From positions 744,001 to 808,000 of the forward strand of contig NZ_CP117709.1 of assembly GCF_028622875.1 (NCBI RefSeq): 64,000 nucleotides of DNA, written 5' to 3'. The position numbers and the translations under genes are program-made. Below the pieces are notes generated by a model. It searched no databases. It saw only the letters and a program-made list of their open reading frames with translations, and was not told where the DNA came from. Shown piece by piece: positions 63,901-64,000 of the stretch. This stretch comes from Streptomyces sp. MMBL 11-1 (lineage in GTDB: Bacteria; Actinomycetota; Actinomycetes; Streptomycetales; Streptomycetaceae). Positions within the stretch are counted from its first letter, which is position 1. Every line of letters starts with the position of its first letter.

Positions 63901-64000
63901 CGCGTCCGGCCGTGAGACGCTGCCAGAACTCGTCGGTGTTCCGCGCGCCCGGATAACGCCCGCTCATCCCGATGATCGCGATGGCGTCGTCCCGTGCGGG
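54905..64000 (-). CDS. AT-less (trans-AT) type I polyketide synthase, KS-ACP-KS-DH-KR-MT-ACP-TE, N-terminus beyond window
   Basis: The frame is open through the right edge, so the visible 3031 codons are the C-terminal part. Numbering from the ATG at 63967: KS1 to about 422 (Cys169 in TMCSSS, His304 in HGTGT, GHLEAAAG); a post-KS linker without any AT; ACP1 (Ser675 in DYGLDSI); KS2 about 745-1185 (Cys931, His1066, LGHTQFAAG); DH about 1405-1690 (H1438 in DHTVRGQRVLPG, D1610 in LLDSAIQ); KR (GGAGGLG about 1922, Tyr2060 in SNYAAG); C-methyltransferase (VLEIGAGTGGTS about 2350); ACP2 (Ser2674 in DYGMDSI); TE (Ser2872 in GYSSGG, His in GDHFSLL). All active sites look intact. Extender units must come from a discrete acyltransferase. 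Chain release is by hydrolysis or cyclisation at the TE. The stop overlaps the LysR start. Confidence 0.95.
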   Translation of the reverse strand, partial: PARDDAIAIIGMSGRYPGARNTDEFWQRLTAGRDRITEIPRDRWPLDGFYEPDRATAVATGRSYSKWGGFLEEFDAFDPHFFRIAPRDAYAMDPQERLFLQASWEVIEDAGYTREELARRHQRRVGVFAGVTKSGHARHGEARLPSGERVAPALSFASLSARTSYVLDLRGPSLTIDTMCSSSLTAIHEACEHLRRGSCELAVAGGVNLYLHPSDYVELCRSGMLSAQSRVRSFGSGADGFVPGEGVGAVLLKPLTRALADGDRVLAVVRGTSINHGGRSNGYTVPSPAAQAELIGDALTRAGISAREVGYVEAHGTGTELGDPIEVKGLSLAFEKFTGDRQFCAIGSVKSVIGHLEAAAGIAGVTKAVLQLRHRTLVPSLHAEEPNPGISFEETPFRLQRTLAPWESVRPRVTAVSSFGAGGSNAHVIIEEYVADTAPAERADDGEQLVVLSARTSEGLRHCAARLVAFLEQEEAQGRTVRLADLAFTLRSGREAMKERLAVTVLSLSELRRVLGAFAETGDGTAPGLHRGSAGQDRGAGPGIRADDDLRELLAERWGREGGHDRLAALWAGGMDLDWRALPGAVPPPRRISLPTYPFARDRFWIGDLEPAGDATGAGVRTGAPTGAPADAPAAPRTATAPEEPAATAPGERVARLVRAKIGDVLAMPPDEIEGRLAFADYGLDSILAVRLVHVLNEELGTDLSTDVVFDHSSADRLAAHLLAEYGPVADPVPAPVPPAPVAPAPAPAPAAAPARERSGVTAARPATAGGTVPVGPSTGPAPIAVVGMSGRFAGSDTLDELWTHLANGDDLITEATRWDLPATGADGSARCTRGGFLDGIDRFDPLFFGISGVEAAVMDPQQRLLLEEAWKALEDAGHAGRQLSGSRCGVYVGCWNGDYHELVGENGPAHAFWGNMASLIPARVSYVLNLKGPALAVDTACSSSLIAIDLACRGLRSGETDMALAGGVFVQTTPRLYELAGRAGMLSPTGRCHTFDHRADGFVPGEGVGVLVLKRLDDAIADGDHIHGVIRATGSNHDGATNGITAPSSVSQEALLRDVHAAGGIDAGSIQLLEAHGTGTPLGDPIEFSALSRVFRAGPERTGYCALGSVKSNLGHTQFAAGVAGVFKILLAMRHRRIPASLHFEKANSAIDLDTSPFYLSTRDHAWEPPSDGGPRRGAVSSFGASGTNAHLVVEEAPDTTRTGSRTPEPMRLVVLSAHSREQLAQQVSRLAERIRHEDAPDLGDLAYTLTVGRDRFPHRFACVAKDRAELLRILDAGLDGTRAFTGRAAEGEGRPGADTSRGEASLERCARFTATGTEAEQYGAEAGNALADAYGSDAENRRADVESYRADLTVLAECFVRGTALDYGALYPAGSHRRVPLPTYPFARESHWAGPPPAAPRPVPVTSRPRPAAGHPLIQRISKAADSPGALRASAVFTDAAPVLRDHTVRGQRVLPGVVHLELARETAVRLWGADATAPLLMRDITWVRPATAGGEGPLGVDVLVKPGDDDQLTFEITARADRGADPTVLSTGRVSRTGTTRPAPVDLTSLRTACTTTVSAERVREALASMGIVHGPSLRAIREAYVDTGTGTVLAELELPAGADPADGGAVLPPALLDSAIQASIALHLTDGPADPETAVPFALDRFELLAPCPSSARAVVRVADGAGPATALSRLDVDITDHDGRVCVRMTGYTSRRLKAPVPSLFAPVWEPVATHAPGEHAPDPTDHVLVVGGTAEQRAALVGRHPGATPWDLAPGATTDEIAVRLRSTGPVGHLVWIAPGAGPDDGAALPPTDTAGFTAAQEGGVIAAFRTAKALVRTGHDARPLRITLVTCRALATYDDEPTAPAHAGLHGFFGSLAQEYANWSVRRADLDTAELPDDLLTPPGRTGDDPLAHRAGQWLARRWAPNEPGDPRPAPYRQSGVYVVIGGAGGLGAQWTRHVVRNHDAHVIWIGRRPRDASIDARLAEAGGRVSYLSADAADPASLSLAHKEIKRRHPRIHGIVQAALDLRDQSLARMDEATLRASLAAKVDVGVAMAEVFADEALDFALFFSSVQSFTTAAGQSNYAAGCTFGDAYAHFLDRHWPCPVKVMNWGWWGSVGSASTERHKEHMARWGLLSIEAPEAMDALDTLLGGPQRQLSFIKMKDLDAIEALDATTRITVHPRARNRVAPALVASAAALPAEWGEMRAIAAWRAHDRDPLLARMVRGHLQALGGLRGPGTPTSPGDIDRLRRRAGILDRYATWLDHALRFVPDTAPSPDVLLREWDESRARWSTDPDKAAELALLDATLRALPGILTGVTRPTDILFPRGSVELVEGTYRDNRVADLYNRAMADAAVAVVGERLRLDPAARLRVLEIGAGTGGTSVGMFAALRPFQDHIETYTYTDLSKAFLNHARTAYGPGVPYLSYARFDAERPLAGQQGVESGGYDLVVAANVLHATRDTRNTIRNAKAALRDGGWLLLNELAAFDISSHLTFGLLEGWWLFEDDALRIPGSPALSPENWRKVLESEGFAAVVPVLPEARELGQQIIAAESDGLARQSVGRRAEATPAARKPGRGQPTDRRPTARKATARKATDRQPTDRQPTDREAAAWEAAAPVAAGSPPPPGAVAVPRPSAPAFVQAPADLLAGGAVDLSAAGPGSRAESLAGYLRDRAAETLGIPADRIALSTPLSDYGMDSILVLQLTNALREDLGEISSTLLFDAESVEELADHFVTSGGPHVDALVARLNPAAGGRPAPGPAPRPSADSPRSVATLFHTVLEAGTPQQAGDLLSMAARLRPVLAAGACDEPELLRLSDGRQGPDLVCLPSLIAPTGAHQYVNFAGALRGRRRVWAVSLPGYRPGEPLPADLEAAAERLAATVLRRLGDGEFALAGYSSGGWLAHEVVRRLEAAGAPPAGLVLLDTPRTTGAAMVPGMTVITRRLIERFPRLPLDDEQVTAMAWYGQLLDGWRPMPVTTPTLLAGAEREGPLLELLGEDARSGWPLEHRRADVAGDHFSLLEEHAGSTALTVDRWLDTLRDRAGGA

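Overview
This is a Streptomyces chromosome segment. GC content is very high, codon third positions are GC-saturated, GTG starts and ATGA/GTGA overlaps are common, and the gene content is typical: a divergent third EF-Tu, a DinB/mycothiol-type protein, a second Lnt, and AT-less polyketide genes. From memory, the order EF-Tu3 ... Lnt ... Ung ... FabG follows the S. coelicolor SCO13xx neighbourhood. No rRNA, tRNA, CRISPR array or insertion sequence was recognised.

Layout. 0-21 kb is conserved arm housekeeping: a truncated GNAT enzyme, a trans-sulfuration PLP enzyme with a divergent Lrp regulator, a DUF885 peptidase-like protein, an ATP-grasp protein, SbcCD, YigZ, a CoA-binding protein, an AAC(3)-type acetyltransferase, an XRE-cupin regulator, two hexapeptide-repeat proteins, a hotdog thioesterase, a membrane-anchored surface protein, a spermidine-synthase-like protein, the divergent EF-Tu, an AlkD-like protein, a TVP38-family protein and UppP. 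21-31 kb holds a P-loop kinase, a 1434-residue assimilatory nitrate reductase fused to a CysJ-type flavoprotein reductase, and a compact four-gene set (SAM methyltransferase, PLP fold-II enzyme, ATP-grasp ligase, MFS exporter) that looks like a small uncharacterised metabolite pathway. 31-46 kb holds an ECF sigma factor with a repetitive N-terminus, two membrane proteins flanking a CRP-like palindrome, a universal stress protein, Lnt, an oxidoreductase, Ung, an oligopeptide-binding lipoprotein, two SDRs and a HipA-DUF3037 pair.

46-64 kb is a biosynthetic gene cluster whose PKS runs off the right end: a SnoaL-like protein, a carboxylic acid reductase (A-PCP-R), a cytochrome P450, an SDR ketoreductase, a divergent Old Yellow Enzyme, and a LysR regulator coupled to an AT-less (trans-AT) PKS with visible order KS-ACP-KS-DH-KR-MT-ACP-TE. 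This set matches what I recall of the cycloheximide/actiphenol locus. The chemistry fits: a non-reducing penultimate module leaves the ring ketone, the last module gives a reduced alpha-methylated unit, TE releases an acid, CAR makes an aldehyde for intramolecular aldol ring closure, and the ene-reductase and ketoreductase convert an actiphenol-like phenol or enone into the cyclohexanone alcohol. The glutarimide genes (amidotransferase, discrete AT and ACP, branching module) would lie beyond the right edge, so the assignment is an inference.

Recurring oddities: short tandem duplications at several gene 3' ends, perfect bidirectional hairpin terminators between convergent genes, and convergent genes that overlap in their coding 3' ends.
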